Assembly: GCF_018617855.1 (NCBI RefSeq)
Contig: NZ_JACSKY010000008.1
Coordinates: forward strand, 52,656 to 116,655
Direction: 5' to 3'
From: Exiguobacterium qingdaonense
GTDB taxonomy: Bacteria > Bacillota > Bacilli > Exiguobacteriales > Exiguobacteriaceae
DNA: 64,000 nt
The position numbers and the translations under genes are program-made. Each line of letters opens with the position of its first letter. Positions within the stretch are counted from its first letter, which is position 1. Of the stretch, positions 33,956 through 42,328 are shown one piece after another. The notes under the pieces are model-generated. The model did no database searches, had not been told where the DNA came from, and saw nothing but the letters and a program-made list of their open reading frames with translations.

Positions 33956-34098
33956 GTGTGCGTTCTCCTTTCAAATACATACCTAATTGATTACAATACA
34001 AATTTAATACATATTATCTATACAGTCAACACCTTTTTGAAAACGTTTTATTTTTGTATACTGGAATTAACGAACGTGTGAATCAGGAGGTCATGAAT
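33956..34098. promoter_or_regulatory. Divergent promoter region malA / GntR regulator
   Basis: A 143-nt AT-rich region between divergent starts. It contains A/T-rich near-repeats (ATTGATTACAATACAAATTTAATACAT region around 33987-34012) and TGAAAACGTTTTAT at about 34037, a weak cre-like match. I could not fix the exact operator of the GntR protein. Confidence 0.5.
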
Positions 34099-34836
34099 AT
34101 GAAAACCAAATCCCCGCTTTATCAACGGATCGCTCAACAGATGCGTACATTTATTGAGACAGGTGACTGGGCACCCGGTGAAGCGATCCCGACAGAGGCG
34201 CAACTTGTCGAAAAATTCAAGGCGAGTCGGGTCACTATACGGCAGGCGGTCAAACTCCTCCAAGAAGAAGGCTTGCTTTGGAAACGACAAGGAAGTGGCA
34301 CGTACGTGCAGTCAGAAAAGATGGAACATAACATGTACGAGTTGAAAAGTTTTACTGAAGATATGAGGCAGGAAGGGAAAGAAGTGACGAGCAAGGTGCT
34401 CACTTTTACCGTGCAGACACCAAATGAAAAAGTGAGGGAAGCGCTCAAACTTGAGGCGGACGCCCTCGTCTACTATGTCCGTCGACTACGTTTTGCTAAC
34501 GATGAGCCGCTCATTGTGGAAGATACGTACCTTCCTGTTCAACTGTTTCCGGATTTAACGTATGAGGTAATGACGCGATCAAAGTACGATTACATTGAGA
34601 ATATCAAAAATCTGAAGATTGCTGACAGCGTCCAAGAGTTCATCCCGGTGTTACCACCAAAGGAGATCGCCGAGATGCTTGAGGTGAGCGATCGGACCCC
34701 AATCTTAAAAGTGATGCTCTATTCATTCCTCATGGACGGCAGTCGCTTCGAGTTCACGGAAACCTATTTCAAGAGTGAAGAATATCGCTTCATCATTCGA
34801 GCAGGGAGAAGACATGACACAACAAATCCCCAGTGA
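34099..34836 (+). CDS. GntR-family (HutC subfamily, UTRA domain) regulator of malAP
   Basis: A 245-residue repressor: winged helix N-terminus (PLYQRIAQQMRTFIETGDW, VTIRQAVKLLQEEGLLWKRQGSGTYV, about 5-75) and a C-terminal UTRA ligand domain (about 90-235). The ATG at 34099 has AGGAGG 8-9 nt upstream; two earlier starts in frame lack proper spacing. Divergence from malA makes it the probable local regulator, sensing a phosphorylated alpha-glucoside or glucose-6-phosphate. Bacillus uses an RpiR-type GlvR at this place, so the GntR type is a different wiring. Confidence 0.87.
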   Translation: MKTKSPLYQRIAQQMRTFIETGDWAPGEAIPTEAQLVEKFKASRVTIRQAVKLLQEEGLLWKRQGSGTYVQSEKMEHNMYELKSFTEDMRQEGKEVTSKVLTFTVQTPNEKVREALKLEADALVYYVRRLRFANDEPLIVEDTYLPVQLFPDLTYEVMTRSKYDYIENIKNLKIADSVQEFIPVLPPKEIAEMLEVSDRTPILKVMLYSFLMDGSRFEFTETYFKSEEYRFIIRAGRRHDTTNPQ

Positions 34837-34860
34837 ATCCAACGATTCACTGGGGATTTT
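34824..34860 (+). terminator. Strong terminator of the GntR gene
   Basis: AAATCCCCAGTGAATC pairs with GATTCACTGGGGATTT around CAAC, followed by T residues. It includes the stop codon. Confidence 0.92.
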
Positions 34861-34927
34861 GATGAATGACGAGTGATAGCTTGTAGTTCACATATTTGCT
34901 GTGTCCATCTAAAAATGCATTTAATTC

Positions 34928-35116
34928 TTGATTCGTTGGGAAACGACACTCGAGTATATAGCAGAAGTTGCCACGGATGCCAGTATCATCGCCGTTCATA
35001 CGGAAGCAGTGAACCACTGGAACTTGTCATGGACTGACTTACGTGTTTATGCAGAAGATCATGATTTCGCTAATCGACTATATGTTCCTAAAGACGGTGA
35101 ATCAATCAGTCTATAA
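34928..35116 (+). pseudogene. C-terminal remnant of an MBL-fold metallo-hydrolase
   Basis: About 62 codons remain. The pattern AVHTEAVNHWNLSWTDLR followed by LYVPKDGESISL looks like the C-terminal end of MBL-fold hydrolases, where IAVHxEAxNHC and a final PxDGE are usual. There is no N-terminal domain with HxHxDH, no ATG and no ribosome site, and stops occur just upstream. A strong terminator still follows. Read as a decayed gene end. Confidence 0.5.
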
Positions 35117-35117
35117 C

Positions 35118-35153
35118 AAAAATCTCCTGAAACTCGTGTTTCAGGAGATTTTC
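35118..35153 (+). terminator. Terminator of the former MBL-fold gene
   Basis: AAATCTCCTGAAAC pairs with GTTTCAGGAGATTT around a short loop, followed by a T-run, 2-3 nt after the remnant stop codon. Confidence 0.85.
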
Positions 35154-35155
35154 TT

Positions 35156-35332
35156 ATGAGAGGGTCAACTTGGAAGTAGATCCTTCTTTTGCTCGTTTTC
35201 CACTTCTGAAATATAGCAACCTCGACGCCATGTCCATGAAGTGATTCCATAGTATTTTCCATACGCTTGTGTTACTTGATTGTTCTCGAAATCTCAAAAA
35301 AGAATCTTATCTCCGAATGATGTGAGTCTAGT
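35156..35332. other. Decayed intergenic stretch
   Basis: No intact gene. On the minus strand a frame of about 43 codons between 35173 and about 35302 (starting DFENNQVTQAYGKYYG, ending ENEQKKDLLPS) looks like a protein end without a start codon, so a further gene fragment may lie here. Together with the MBL remnant this marks a site of past deletion next to the toxin-antitoxin pair. Confidence 0.35.
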
Positions 35333-35599
35333 TCATGAATAGTGATAGCGACACTGTAAAATTTCGACGTGCTGAGCTGTTGCTCGATAAACAAGTCGGT
35401 GTTCCGAGTCGATTCTCCGACTATAGAAACCCTGTAGGTTCCCCTTTAAAGCTTCTGGTTTTCCAGTTCCATTTAAATTTCCGTTTCTTCTTATGTCTTC
35501 AATTAACGAATTAATACGTTTCAATTTCTTTTTATCTTCTTTTTGCCAGTACAAATAATCTTCCCAACCGTTGTCTGTGAATAACAGAGACTTACTCAT
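35333..35599 (-). CDS. yoeB: YoeB-family toxin (ribosome-dependent mRNA interferase)
   Basis: An 88-residue RelE-superfamily toxin. WEDYLYWQKEDKKKLKRIN matches the YoeB start, and the catalytic end GFYSRRIDSEHRLVYR...LQCRYHYS carries the expected Glu, Arg, His and C-terminal Tyr. Known YoeB cleaves mRNA at the ribosome A site. Its start overlaps the antitoxin stop by 8 nt, a usual translational coupling in these modules. Confidence 0.92.
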   Translation of the reverse strand: MSKSLLFTDNGWEDYLYWQKEDKKKLKRINSLIEDIRRNGNLNGTGKPEALKGNLQGFYSRRIDSEHRLVYRATAQHVEILQCRYHYS

Positions 35600-35849
35600 T
35601 CATCAATTTTCTTTCTTTTGATTCGTTATTTTCAACTTGTTTAATAGAATCTAATAAACGTTCAGCATTTTTAGGACTACGCAACAAATAAATCGTTTCC
35701 ATCAGGCTTTCATATTCTTGTTCAGACATGATCACTGCATTTTCACTGTTTTTACGTGAGATGACAATTGCCTCACTATTTTCATGCACCTGATCCAATA
35801 CTTTCTTGAAGTTTTTTCTAGCGTCACTATATGTGATGGTTGACATCAT
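35592..35849 (-). CDS. yefM: YefM-family antitoxin (Phd/YefM)
   Basis: An 85-residue antitoxin. The N-terminal DNA-binding part STITYSDARKNFKKVLDQVHENSEA and IMSEQEYESLMETIYLLRSPKNAERLL are typical YefM sequences; the acidic C-terminus neutralises YoeB. GGGG lies 5 nt before the first of two adjacent ATG codons, at 35849 and 35846; either may be used. Repeated ATTGTAC elements upstream are likely its own operator. Confidence 0.9.
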   Translation of the reverse strand: MMSTITYSDARKNFKKVLDQVHENSEAIVISRKNSENAVIMSEQEYESLMETIYLLRSPKNAERLLDSIKQVENNESKERKLMNE

Positions 35850-35868
35850 TTTCACCCCTTTTTGTTTT

Positions 35869-35887
35869 ATTGTACTTTTTATTGTAC
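35869..35887. promoter_or_regulatory. Repeated ATTGTAC elements, candidate YefM operator
   Basis: ATTGTAC occurs at 35869-35875 and 35881-35887, 12 nt apart (about one helical turn) and 20-38 nt upstream of the antitoxin start. GTAC-centred sites are known for YefM proteins. Confidence 0.55.
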
Positions 35888-35899
35888 AACAAAACAACT

Positions 35900-35943
35900 A
35901 ATAAAGAAGCGCTGACTCTAGGCAGAATCAGCGCTTCTTTATT
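35900..35943. terminator. Strong bidirectional-looking terminator after cdd
   Basis: AATAAAGAAGCGCTGA pairs with TCAGCGCTTCTTTATT around a 12-nt loop. It overlaps the cdd stop and insulates it from the toxin-antitoxin promoter. Confidence 0.88.
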
Positions 35944-36340
35944 ACATATCCAAATCGGTGAACGCGAGCGGGACAAGCTCCCCAAGCGTCACTTCTTTCA
36001 CATCGGCATTTCCGTTTGTGAGAAGTACTTTGAAGTCAGGACCACCAAACTCGACCATGACTTGGCGGCAGATGCTACATGGCGGCAAGAAGTCTTCCGT
36101 GTCCCCAGACACGGCAACCGCTTCGAAGTCACCTTTTTTGTATCCTTGAGCGACTGCTGTGAAAATGGCTGTGCGCTCTGCACAGTTCGTTGCTCCGAAC
36201 GAGACGTTCTCGACGTTGACACCGTCGATGACCGTACCATCCTTCATGAGAAGTGCCGCCCCGACGCGAAACTTCGAATATGGTGAATAGGCATTGTCCT
36301 TCAATTGGCGTGCGCGTTCGACTAGTTGTTCTGAGTTCAT
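35942..36340 (-). CDS. cdd: Cytidine deaminase
   Basis: A 132-residue homotetramer-type cytidine deaminase for pyrimidine salvage. NCAERTAI holds the first zinc Cys and the catalytic Glu, PCSICRQ the other two zinc Cys residues; YSPYSKFRVGAAL is the conserved start. I prefer the ATG at 36340, because one three codons earlier lies against the GGAGAGG ribosome site. It stands alone rather than in an era operon. Confidence 0.93.
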   Translation of the reverse strand: MNSEQLVERARQLKDNAYSPYSKFRVGAALLMKDGTVIDGVNVENVSFGATNCAERTAIFTAVAQGYKKGDFEAVAVSGDTEDFLPPCSICRQVMVEFGGPDFKVLLTNGNADVKEVTLGELVPLAFTDLDM

Positions 36341-36480
36341 ATGAGTCATTCCTCTCCAGAATTGAATGAACTGCTACCAGTTCCCATGCCTCACATTTTT
36401 AGGCAGGATTTTTAGCATACACCCACGCCGGATAGAAGTCAACGACTTTTTTAGAACGCTTTCATAGGAAAGCAAAAAGA

Positions 36481-36503
36481 AGGAACGTTCGCTCCTTCCC
36501 TTT
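36481..36503 (-). terminator. Terminator of the siderophore ABC operon
   Basis: GAAGGA and TCCTTC flank an 8-nt loop with a further C-G pair; CTTTTTG follows on the minus strand. Confidence 0.65.
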
Positions 36504-36508
36504 CTCAC

Positions 36509-37345
36509 CTACACTAACTCAAGCTGCGCAACAGGTGCCGATTCTGTTTCTGCCTGCACGTGGTGGCGTCCGATCGGAACGACGGATGGTGAACCGGATA
36601 CCGGGTCACACATGACCGAACAACGAAGATTGAACACACGATGGATCAAATCACATGTGATGACGTCCGACGGCTTTCCTTCCGCAATCAACTTTCCTTT
36701 ATCGAGTGCGAAAATATAGTCCGCGTAACGCGCCGACAAGTTGATGTCGTGAAGCACCATGACAATCGTCGTCCCATACTTTCGGTTCAAGTCCGTCAAC
36801 AAGTCGAGAATCTCGACTTGATACGTGATATCGAGATATGTCGTCGGTTCATCTAAAAAGAGAACGTCTGTCTGTTGGGCAAGTGCCATCGCAATCCAGA
36901 CGCGTTGCCGCTGTCCGCCTGACAACTCATCAATCGGTCGGTCCGCAAACTCGGTGATGTTCATCATCTCCATCGCCTCGGCGACGGCTTCATAGTCGGC
37001 TTTCGACCATCCCTTTAAAAATGATTGATGCGGATAACGGCCGCGACCGACAAGATCGGCTACCGTGATCCCTTCCGGTACGACCGGGGACTGTGGCAAC
37101 ATGCCGAGGACACGCGCTAGCTTTTTCGGGGCCATCTTCGAGATCGGTTTATCGTAGAGCGTCACTTGACCGGCACTCGGCTTGATGAGGCGGGCCATCG
37201 TCTTCAGTAGCGTCGACTTCCCGCAACCGTTCGCACCGATGATGATGCTGATTTGATTGCTCGGAATTTCAAGACTGATGTCGTTCAAAATCATCTTGTC
37301 CTCGTATCCCGAGGTGAGATGGTCCACTTTCATAATAGATGCCAT
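36509..37345 (-). CDS. Iron-siderophore ABC transporter ATP-binding protein, FecE/FhuC type
   Basis: A 278-residue ATPase. Walker A GANGCGKSTLLK, signature LSGGQRQRVW, Walker B VLFLDEPTTYLD and the H-loop His in VLHDINLSARY are all intact. It energises import through the two FecCD permeases encoded upstream. The start codon directly follows the permease stop (TAAATG). The last gene of a four-gene Fur-box operon. Confidence 0.92.
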   Translation of the reverse strand: MASIMKVDHLTSGYEDKMILNDISLEIPSNQISIIIGANGCGKSTLLKTMARLIKPSAGQVTLYDKPISKMAPKKLARVLGMLPQSPVVPEGITVADLVGRGRYPHQSFLKGWSKADYEAVAEAMEMMNITEFADRPIDELSGGQRQRVWIAMALAQQTDVLFLDEPTTYLDITYQVEILDLLTDLNRKYGTTIVMVLHDINLSARYADYIFALDKGKLIAEGKPSDVITCDLIHRVFNLRCSVMCDPVSGSPSVVPIGRHHVQAETESAPVAQLELV

Positions 37346-38377
37346 TTAAAAGTCCCCTTTCTGGTTCATCCGAATCAACAAGTATAAGAGATAAGGCGCG
37401 CCGATGATTCCGGTGATCACACCGACCGGATAGCGTGCCGTGAAGGCGAATTGTCCGACGAGGTCGGCCGCGAGCACTAAGATAATCCCGACAAGTGCCG
37501 CCGGGAGGATTCCCGCATGGTTCATTCCGACGAGACGTTTGGCGATCGGCCCTGCCAAGAAGGCAATAAACGCAATCGGACCCGTCGTCGCCGTCGCGAG
37601 GGCGAGCATGAGCACTGCGGCGATGATGAGAAGCAACCGGGTCTGGTTCGTATTGATTCCGAGCCCTGTCGCCGCCATTTCTCCAAGCTCGAGCATTTCG
37701 AGCTGACGAGTAAGTAACAGGACAATCGGTAAACAGATGAGCACTGTTATGATTAAAGGCGGCAACTCCTCTAGCTTCGCCCCATTTAAACTTCCTGTCA
37801 ACCACCGCATCGCCATCGCGACATCGTTTTGGCGACTGATGAGCAGTAAATAGTTGATGACCGCTGTCAGCATCGCCTGAATCCCGATTCCGACCAAGAC
37901 GAGGCGACCAATCGAGAAGGCGGCCCCTTTGGATAGGAAGTAGATGATGAGCACCGTCACCAATCCTCCGACAATCGACGCAATCGAGATGATCGCCTCA
38001 CTCGATTGAAGGACGACGATGCAAAAGACAGCCGCCGCACTCGAACCGGTCGTGATGCCGATGACGTTCGGGTTGGCGAGCGGGTTTCGAAGCATCGTTT
38101 GGAAAATCGTTCCCGCAGCCCCGAACGCTGCCCCGGCAAAAACACCGGCGAGCATACGCGGGAGACGAAGTACTTCAATCGCGAACGTCGCCCCTTTCAC
38201 GTCTTCCCCGTTCAAGACGCGGATGACGTCTTGAACGGGATAAATCGTATTGCCCAACATGAGCATCAAGCCACTCAATACGACCGCGATGGCGGTCAAG
38301 AAGAGCGTCATGCCGATGTAGCGGCGTCGCCGTTTCGTTCGTCCTTGTTTGATTTGTTCGATTACTGGTTGCATCAT
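37346..38377 (-). CDS. FecCD-type siderophore permease, second subunit
   Basis: A 343-residue membrane protein with about nine or ten helices. RLPRMLAGVFAGAAFGAAGTIFQTMLRNPLANPNVIGI is the FecCD signature region (quoted in part: GAAGTIFQTMLRNPLA), and GPIAFIAFLAGPIAKRLVG is the ATPase-coupling region. The start overlaps the stop of the first permease gene (ATGA). It forms the channel heterodimer with that protein. Confidence 0.9.
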   Translation of the reverse strand: MMQPVIEQIKQGRTKRRRRYIGMTLFLTAIAVVLSGLMLMLGNTIYPVQDVIRVLNGEDVKGATFAIEVLRLPRMLAGVFAGAAFGAAGTIFQTMLRNPLANPNVIGITTGSSAAAVFCIVVLQSSEAIISIASIVGGLVTVLIIYFLSKGAAFSIGRLVLVGIGIQAMLTAVINYLLLISRQNDVAMAMRWLTGSLNGAKLEELPPLIITVLICLPIVLLLTRQLEMLELGEMAATGLGINTNQTRLLLIIAAVLMLALATATTGPIAFIAFLAGPIAKRLVGMNHAGILPAALVGIILVLAADLVGQFAFTARYPVGVITGIIGAPYLLYLLIRMNQKGDF

Positions 38378-39399
38378 AATCCTCGTACCTTTACTTTCAT
38401 CGTCAATACAATCAAAATCGGGGCTCCGATGAACGCCGTCACGATGCCGACCTCAAGCTCCCCCGGGCTTCCGAGCATACGTCCGGCGACGTCAGAGAAG
38501 GTCAGAATGACAGCACCTGCTAGGGCAGACATCGGCATGAGATAGCGTTGGTCCGGACCGAGCACGAGCCGAATCAAATGAGGGGCGAGTAATCCGATGA
38601 AGCCGATCGGTCCGGCAAGTGCCGTCGCTGCCCCGCACAAAATGACGCCCGCGAACGAAGCCGTCAGCTTCAACGTACCCGTTCGAACCCCGAGACTCTT
38701 CGCCATCTCTTCCCCGAGCGCGAGTGCGTTCAAGGAAGGTGCGGTCACGACCGCAATCACGAGACCGATGAGCAAGAATGGTAAAAACGTATAAATGGAA
38801 TCGACATTTCCCGCTCCGACACTCCCGACTTGCCAGAAGCGGAACTGGTCCATGACGTTCGAACGCGGAATCATGAGTGCCATGACGAGTGATGATAACG
38901 CCGCACTCGTCGCCGCTCCCGCTAAGACGAGTTTGAGCGGGGTCGCCCCACCTCGACCGAGCGAACCGATGCCAAAGACGAAGATGGCCGTCAATAACGC
39001 CCCGACGAGTGCGAACCAGATGAACGCACTCGCTGTCGAAATATTGAAAAATGCGATGCCGATGACGACGGCGAGCGCCGCACCCGTGTTGACACCGAGA
39101 ATGCTCGGGTCGGCAATCGGGTTACGCGTCACCGACTGCATGAGCGCCCCCGCCACACCGAGCGCTGCCCCACACATGAAGCTGAAGATTGTCCGGGTGA
39201 CCCGTTCCCGGACGATGTCCGCTTCATACGACTGAACAGCCGGACGGAATAAACCGTCTAGCAGTTCATTCCACCCGACTGTTCTGGAGCCGAAGGCAAG
39301 GGATGCCAGAATACACATCACCGTCAGTACGAGCGTTCCGATTAAAAGAACCGGGAAGTACTTCGGGGGATGCATCTGCTTCACCTGATTTTGCATCAT
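38374..39399 (-). CDS. FecCD-type siderophore permease, first subunit
   Basis: A 341-residue permease with about nine helices. GVAGALMQSVTRNPIADPSI and GPIGFIGLLAPHLIRLVLG are the family signature and the ATPase-docking region. Its ATG overlaps the stop of the binding-protein gene by 4 nt, so the four genes are tightly coupled. Confidence 0.9.
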   Translation of the reverse strand: MMQNQVKQMHPPKYFPVLLIGTLVLTVMCILASLAFGSRTVGWNELLDGLFRPAVQSYEADIVRERVTRTIFSFMCGAALGVAGALMQSVTRNPIADPSILGVNTGAALAVVIGIAFFNISTASAFIWFALVGALLTAIFVFGIGSLGRGGATPLKLVLAGAATSAALSSLVMALMIPRSNVMDQFRFWQVGSVGAGNVDSIYTFLPFLLIGLVIAVVTAPSLNALALGEEMAKSLGVRTGTLKLTASFAGVILCGAATALAGPIGFIGLLAPHLIRLVLGPDQRYLMPMSALAGAVILTFSDVAGRMLGSPGELEVGIVTAFIGAPILIVLTMKVKVRGL

Positions 39400-40439
39400 T
39401 TTACTTTTGCGAGCGCATCCGATACGCGTGAAACGTACTCATCAATCGTATATTCGATTGAGAGTGGCGTCGGTGTTCCAGCCGCTGCGAGTGGCGTGTT
39501 ATCTTCGATCAAGACGACCGATCCGCGTTCGATGGCTGGTACTTTACTGTAGAGCGGGTCTGCTCGGAGCGCCTTCAACGTGTCTTCATTTCCGTATGTC
39601 ACGAAGATGTCGACATCGTTCAAGATATCTGCGTTCTCTTTACTAAGTTCAAGGTAGAAGCTCTCTACTTTTGCAGCTTCATCCTTAATGTTTTGTGGGT
39701 ACTCCATCCCAAGCTCTTCGATGAAGGCACCACGTGGGTCACCCGTCGTATAAATATAGAATTTTGAAAGATCTTCCGCGCTCATCGAAACGAAGGCGGC
39801 TTTCTTTCCAGCAATTTCAGGGACGGCTGTCGCCTTATCAGTGATCATTTGCTCCGTGTCCTTGATCAACTGTTCGCCTTCTTCGCCAAGTCCCATCGCA
39901 AGTGAATCATAGCGAACCATGTCTTGCCATGGTGTGACCCAAGGTGTCTCTTTGTAAGCGACGACCGGTGCGATTTGGCTGAGCGTGTCATAGTCTTCTT
40001 GCGTGATGCCCGAGTAGGCCGCCAAGATGACATCAGGGCTTGAGTCCGCGATTGCTTCAAAGTCTAATCCGTCTGTGTCTTGATAAATGTTCGGGTTCTC
40101 TTCCCCGAGTGCTTTTAACTTCTCAGCTGTCCATGGGAGCATGCCGCTGCCATCTTGGACACCGTAGTTCGCAGCCGAGAATCCGACCGGTACGACGTCG
40201 AGGGCAAGTGCGACGTCATGGTTCCCCCACGAAATCGTTGCGACACGTTCTGGTTTTTCTTCGATGACCGTCTCACCGAATGCATGCTCGATCGTGATCG
40301 GATAACCTTCTGCCGATTCCTCCGTACCTTCATTCGTGGAAGCGTTCTCAGCTTCTTCTGAACCACAACCGGCTAAAATGAGTGCAAACGCCGAAGCGAA
40401 GACGAACATATGTAACCACTTCTTCATTGTCTTGTTCAC
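39396..40439 (-). CDS. Iron-siderophore-binding lipoprotein
   Basis: A 347-residue class III binding protein (FecB/FhuD-like). The signal peptide ends in the lipobox LILAGC, giving a lipid-anchored exposed protein; a Glu-rich linker follows. GETVIEEKPERVATISWGN and the lone long connecting helix are typical. It starts with GTG at 40439, 9 nt after AAGGAG. First gene of the operon with a perfect Fur box upstream, so ferric siderophore uptake is almost certain. Hydroxamate versus citrate type cannot be told. Confidence 0.88.
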   Translation of the reverse strand: MNKTMKKWLHMFVFASAFALILAGCGSEEAENASTNEGTEESAEGYPITIEHAFGETVIEEKPERVATISWGNHDVALALDVVPVGFSAANYGVQDGSGMLPWTAEKLKALGEENPNIYQDTDGLDFEAIADSSPDVILAAYSGITQEDYDTLSQIAPVVAYKETPWVTPWQDMVRYDSLAMGLGEEGEQLIKDTEQMITDKATAVPEIAGKKAAFVSMSAEDLSKFYIYTTGDPRGAFIEELGMEYPQNIKDEAAKVESFYLELSKENADILNDVDIFVTYGNEDTLKALRADPLYSKVPAIERGSVVLIEDNTPLAAAGTPTPLSIEYTIDEYVSRVSDALAKVK

Positions 40440-40482
40440 GTGATTTTTCTCCTTTTCGAACTTCTCTGTATTTTGTCGATAC

Positions 40483-40497
40483 TGATAATCATTATCA
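40483..40497. promoter_or_regulatory. Fur box
   Basis: TGATAATCATTATCA is the exact 7-1-7 Fur box of Bacillus, extended to perfect 9-1-9 symmetry (ACTGATAAT-C-ATTATCAGT). It lies 44 nt upstream of the binding-protein start codon. Confidence 0.93.
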
Positions 40498-40553
40498 GTT
40501 ATGAGTATAGACCTGCACCCATGTCATGTCAACCGCTGTTCGGCTCAAAATAT

Positions 40554-40581
40554 GAAAAAACCTGTCACTTTGGGACAGGTT
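40554..40581 (-). terminator. Terminator of the PaiB-like gene
   Basis: AACCTGTC and GACAGGTT flank a 7-nt loop, followed by TTTTTTC on the minus strand. Confidence 0.88.
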
Positions 40582-40583
40582 GA

Positions 40584-41177
40584 TTAAGGCTTCCGTTGTC
40601 GTCGCATGACGTCCGCGATGGATTTATGTTCATTTTCGAGCTCGGATACGATGCGTTCATGGTCCACATCGTTTCGATTTTGACTTAGTTTGAACATTGC
40701 CTGCACGTCCGTGATATCGATCCGAAACCCGACGACACCATGCATTTGGCGCTTCACCGGTTCCGATAATGCATCCCAACTCACGGCATGATCACGCTCT
40801 CCTTCGTGATCGTGAAGCAATCTTGCAAGTTCCTCCACTAATTCGCCCTCATTGAGAATCGTCGCTCGTCCGTAAACGTGCACCGCTTGATAGTTCCATG
40901 TCGATACGTCCTCGTGTCCATACCAGGACGCTGAAACGTAGGCGTCCGGTCCCTTGAAGATGACGAGGACGTGCTGTTCTTCAATCGTCCGCCACTGCGG
41001 ATTCGCTTTCGCGATGTGGGTCGTCAGTTGACCGCGCGCCTCATCGAATCGTAACGGGACGTGCGTCGCGATCGGTTTGTCCCCATCATATGTCACGATC
41101 GTCCCAAACGGATACGCATGTAAAAAAGCGTGAATTTCAGCTCGCTCTTTGACGGAATATTGATTTGGAATATACAT
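40584..41177 (-). CDS. paiB: PaiB family FMN-binding protein
   Basis: A 197-residue split-barrel flavin protein. It begins MYIPNQYSVKERAEI and contains HIAKANPQW and WYGHEDVSTWNYQAVHVYG, typical of PaiB, linked in Bacillus to repression of sporulation and protease genes. The ATG at 41177 has GGGGG 6-7 nt upstream; the longer open frame would overlap the divergent HAD gene and is not supported. Confidence 0.87.
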   Translation of the reverse strand: MYIPNQYSVKERAEIHAFLHAYPFGTIVTYDGDKPIATHVPLRFDEARGQLTTHIAKANPQWRTIEEQHVLVIFKGPDAYVSASWYGHEDVSTWNYQAVHVYGRATILNEGELVEELARLLHDHEGERDHAVSWDALSEPVKRQMHGVVGFRIDITDVQAMFKLSQNRNDVDHERIVSELENEHKSIADVMRRQRKP

Positions 41178-41247
41178 GTCGAACCCCCTTTCTCCTATTA
41201 TATTATGAACAATACGGGTATAACGACACAGAAGGAGGAATGTTTTT

Positions 41248-41934
41248 ATGAAACGAACCATCAAAGCCATCGTCTTTGACGTTTATGGCACATTATTTGA
41301 CGTCCATTCCGTCAAGGACGCCTGTGAACAGGAGTTTCCGGAAAAAGGAACAGCCATCAGCCAAGTATGGCGGACGAAACAACTTGAGTATTTCTTTTTG
41401 CGCCACATGATGGGACGCTATGAGGATTTCGATATCGTGACCCGAGATGCGCTACGCTACGCGCTCGACGTCCATGACGCAACATCAACGGAGGACATCG
41501 AACAACGCCTCATTGAATCATATGCGCACTTGACTCCTTATGAGGAGGTCGAATCGGTCCTGAAAGAGCTGCATGACGTGAAGACCGTCATCCTCTCGAA
41601 CGGGACGGACAAAATGCTCGAGGCACTGCTCCGTAACGCCGGCCTTGCCGATTATTTCGATGAGGTCGTCAGCATCGACGGCATCAAACAACCGAAACCG
41701 ACACCAGCCGCCTACATGCATTGGTTCAAAACGTCAGGACTTCGTCGTGACGAGGTGCTCTTCTTATCGTCGAACGGCTGGGACATCGCCGGGGCGAAAA
41801 GCTTCGGTTTCCATACGGCCTGGATCAACCGAAACGACTTGCCATTTGAACAGTTCGATGTGAAACCGGACGCAACCTATCGAAATTTAACTGGAATATC
41901 GGAGTGGATTCAACCTGCTTCGGCCGATATGTGA
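41248..41934 (+). CDS. HAD-superfamily hydrolase, haloacid dehalogenase type II
   Basis: A 228-residue HAD hydrolase. The nucleophile Asp11 is in IVFDVYGTLFD, the Thr/Ser motif in ILSNGTDKM, Lys in IKQPKPTPAAY and the acidic motif in FLSSNGWDIAGAKSFGF. VWRTKQLEYFFLRHMMG closely resembles L-2-haloacid dehalogenases. The natural substrate may be a phosphorylated metabolite rather than a haloacid. AGGAGG lies 9 nt upstream of the ATG. Divergent from paiB. Confidence 0.87.
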   Translation: MKRTIKAIVFDVYGTLFDVHSVKDACEQEFPEKGTAISQVWRTKQLEYFFLRHMMGRYEDFDIVTRDALRYALDVHDATSTEDIEQRLIESYAHLTPYEEVESVLKELHDVKTVILSNGTDKMLEALLRNAGLADYFDEVVSIDGIKQPKPTPAAYMHWFKTSGLRRDEVLFLSSNGWDIAGAKSFGFHTAWINRNDLPFEQFDVKPDATYRNLTGISEWIQPASADM

Positions 41935-41971
41935 GAAAATAGGGGAAACATCACTGAAATGAGGGACACAT

Positions 41972-42328
41972 ATGGCACATCGTATTTATACAACAAGCTT
42001 TGCGAGCGTCTATCCATTTTACGTCGAAAAAGCTGAACGTAAAGGACGAACGAAAGAAGAGGTCGATACGATTATCGAGTGGTTGACCGGATACGATAAA
42101 CATGGACTTGAACGTCAACTTGCGGACGAAGTGGACTTCGATACGTTCTTTCATTCAGCACCTCGCCTGAATGAAGACCGCACCCTCATCAAAGGAGTCG
42201 TCTGCGGCGTGCGTGTCGAGAACGTGGAAGAACCGCTCATGCGTGAAATCCGCTACTTGGACAAGCTCATTGATGAGTTGGCGAAGGGAAAGAAAATGGA
42301 GAAAATCTTAAGAGGGAGTGAACTGTGA
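41972..42328 (+). CDS. DUF2200 family protein
   Basis: A 118-residue protein beginning [29 protein letters not shown] (shown here in part: [14 protein letters not shown]), with WLTGYD and a [12 protein letters not shown] block that I recognise as DUF2200. The family has no known function. It overlaps the next gene by one base (TGATG), so the two form an operon. No catalytic motif is apparent. Confidence 0.8.
   Translation: MAHRIYTTSFASVYPFYVEKAERKGRTKEEVDTIIEWLTGYDKHGLERQLADEVDFDTFFHSAPRLNEDRTLIKGVVCGVRVENVEEPLMREIRYLDKLIDELAKGKKMEKILRGSEL

Noticed and set aside
34037..34050. TGAAAACGTTTTAT as a cre site for malA
   Set aside because: Two mismatches at the end of the consensus; mentioned only as weak in the promoter region.
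37269..37805. Open frame of 178 codons on the minus strand inside the siderophore permease
   Set aside because: Lies in another frame of a clear FecCD permease gene and is rich in Arg/His, typical of a shadow.
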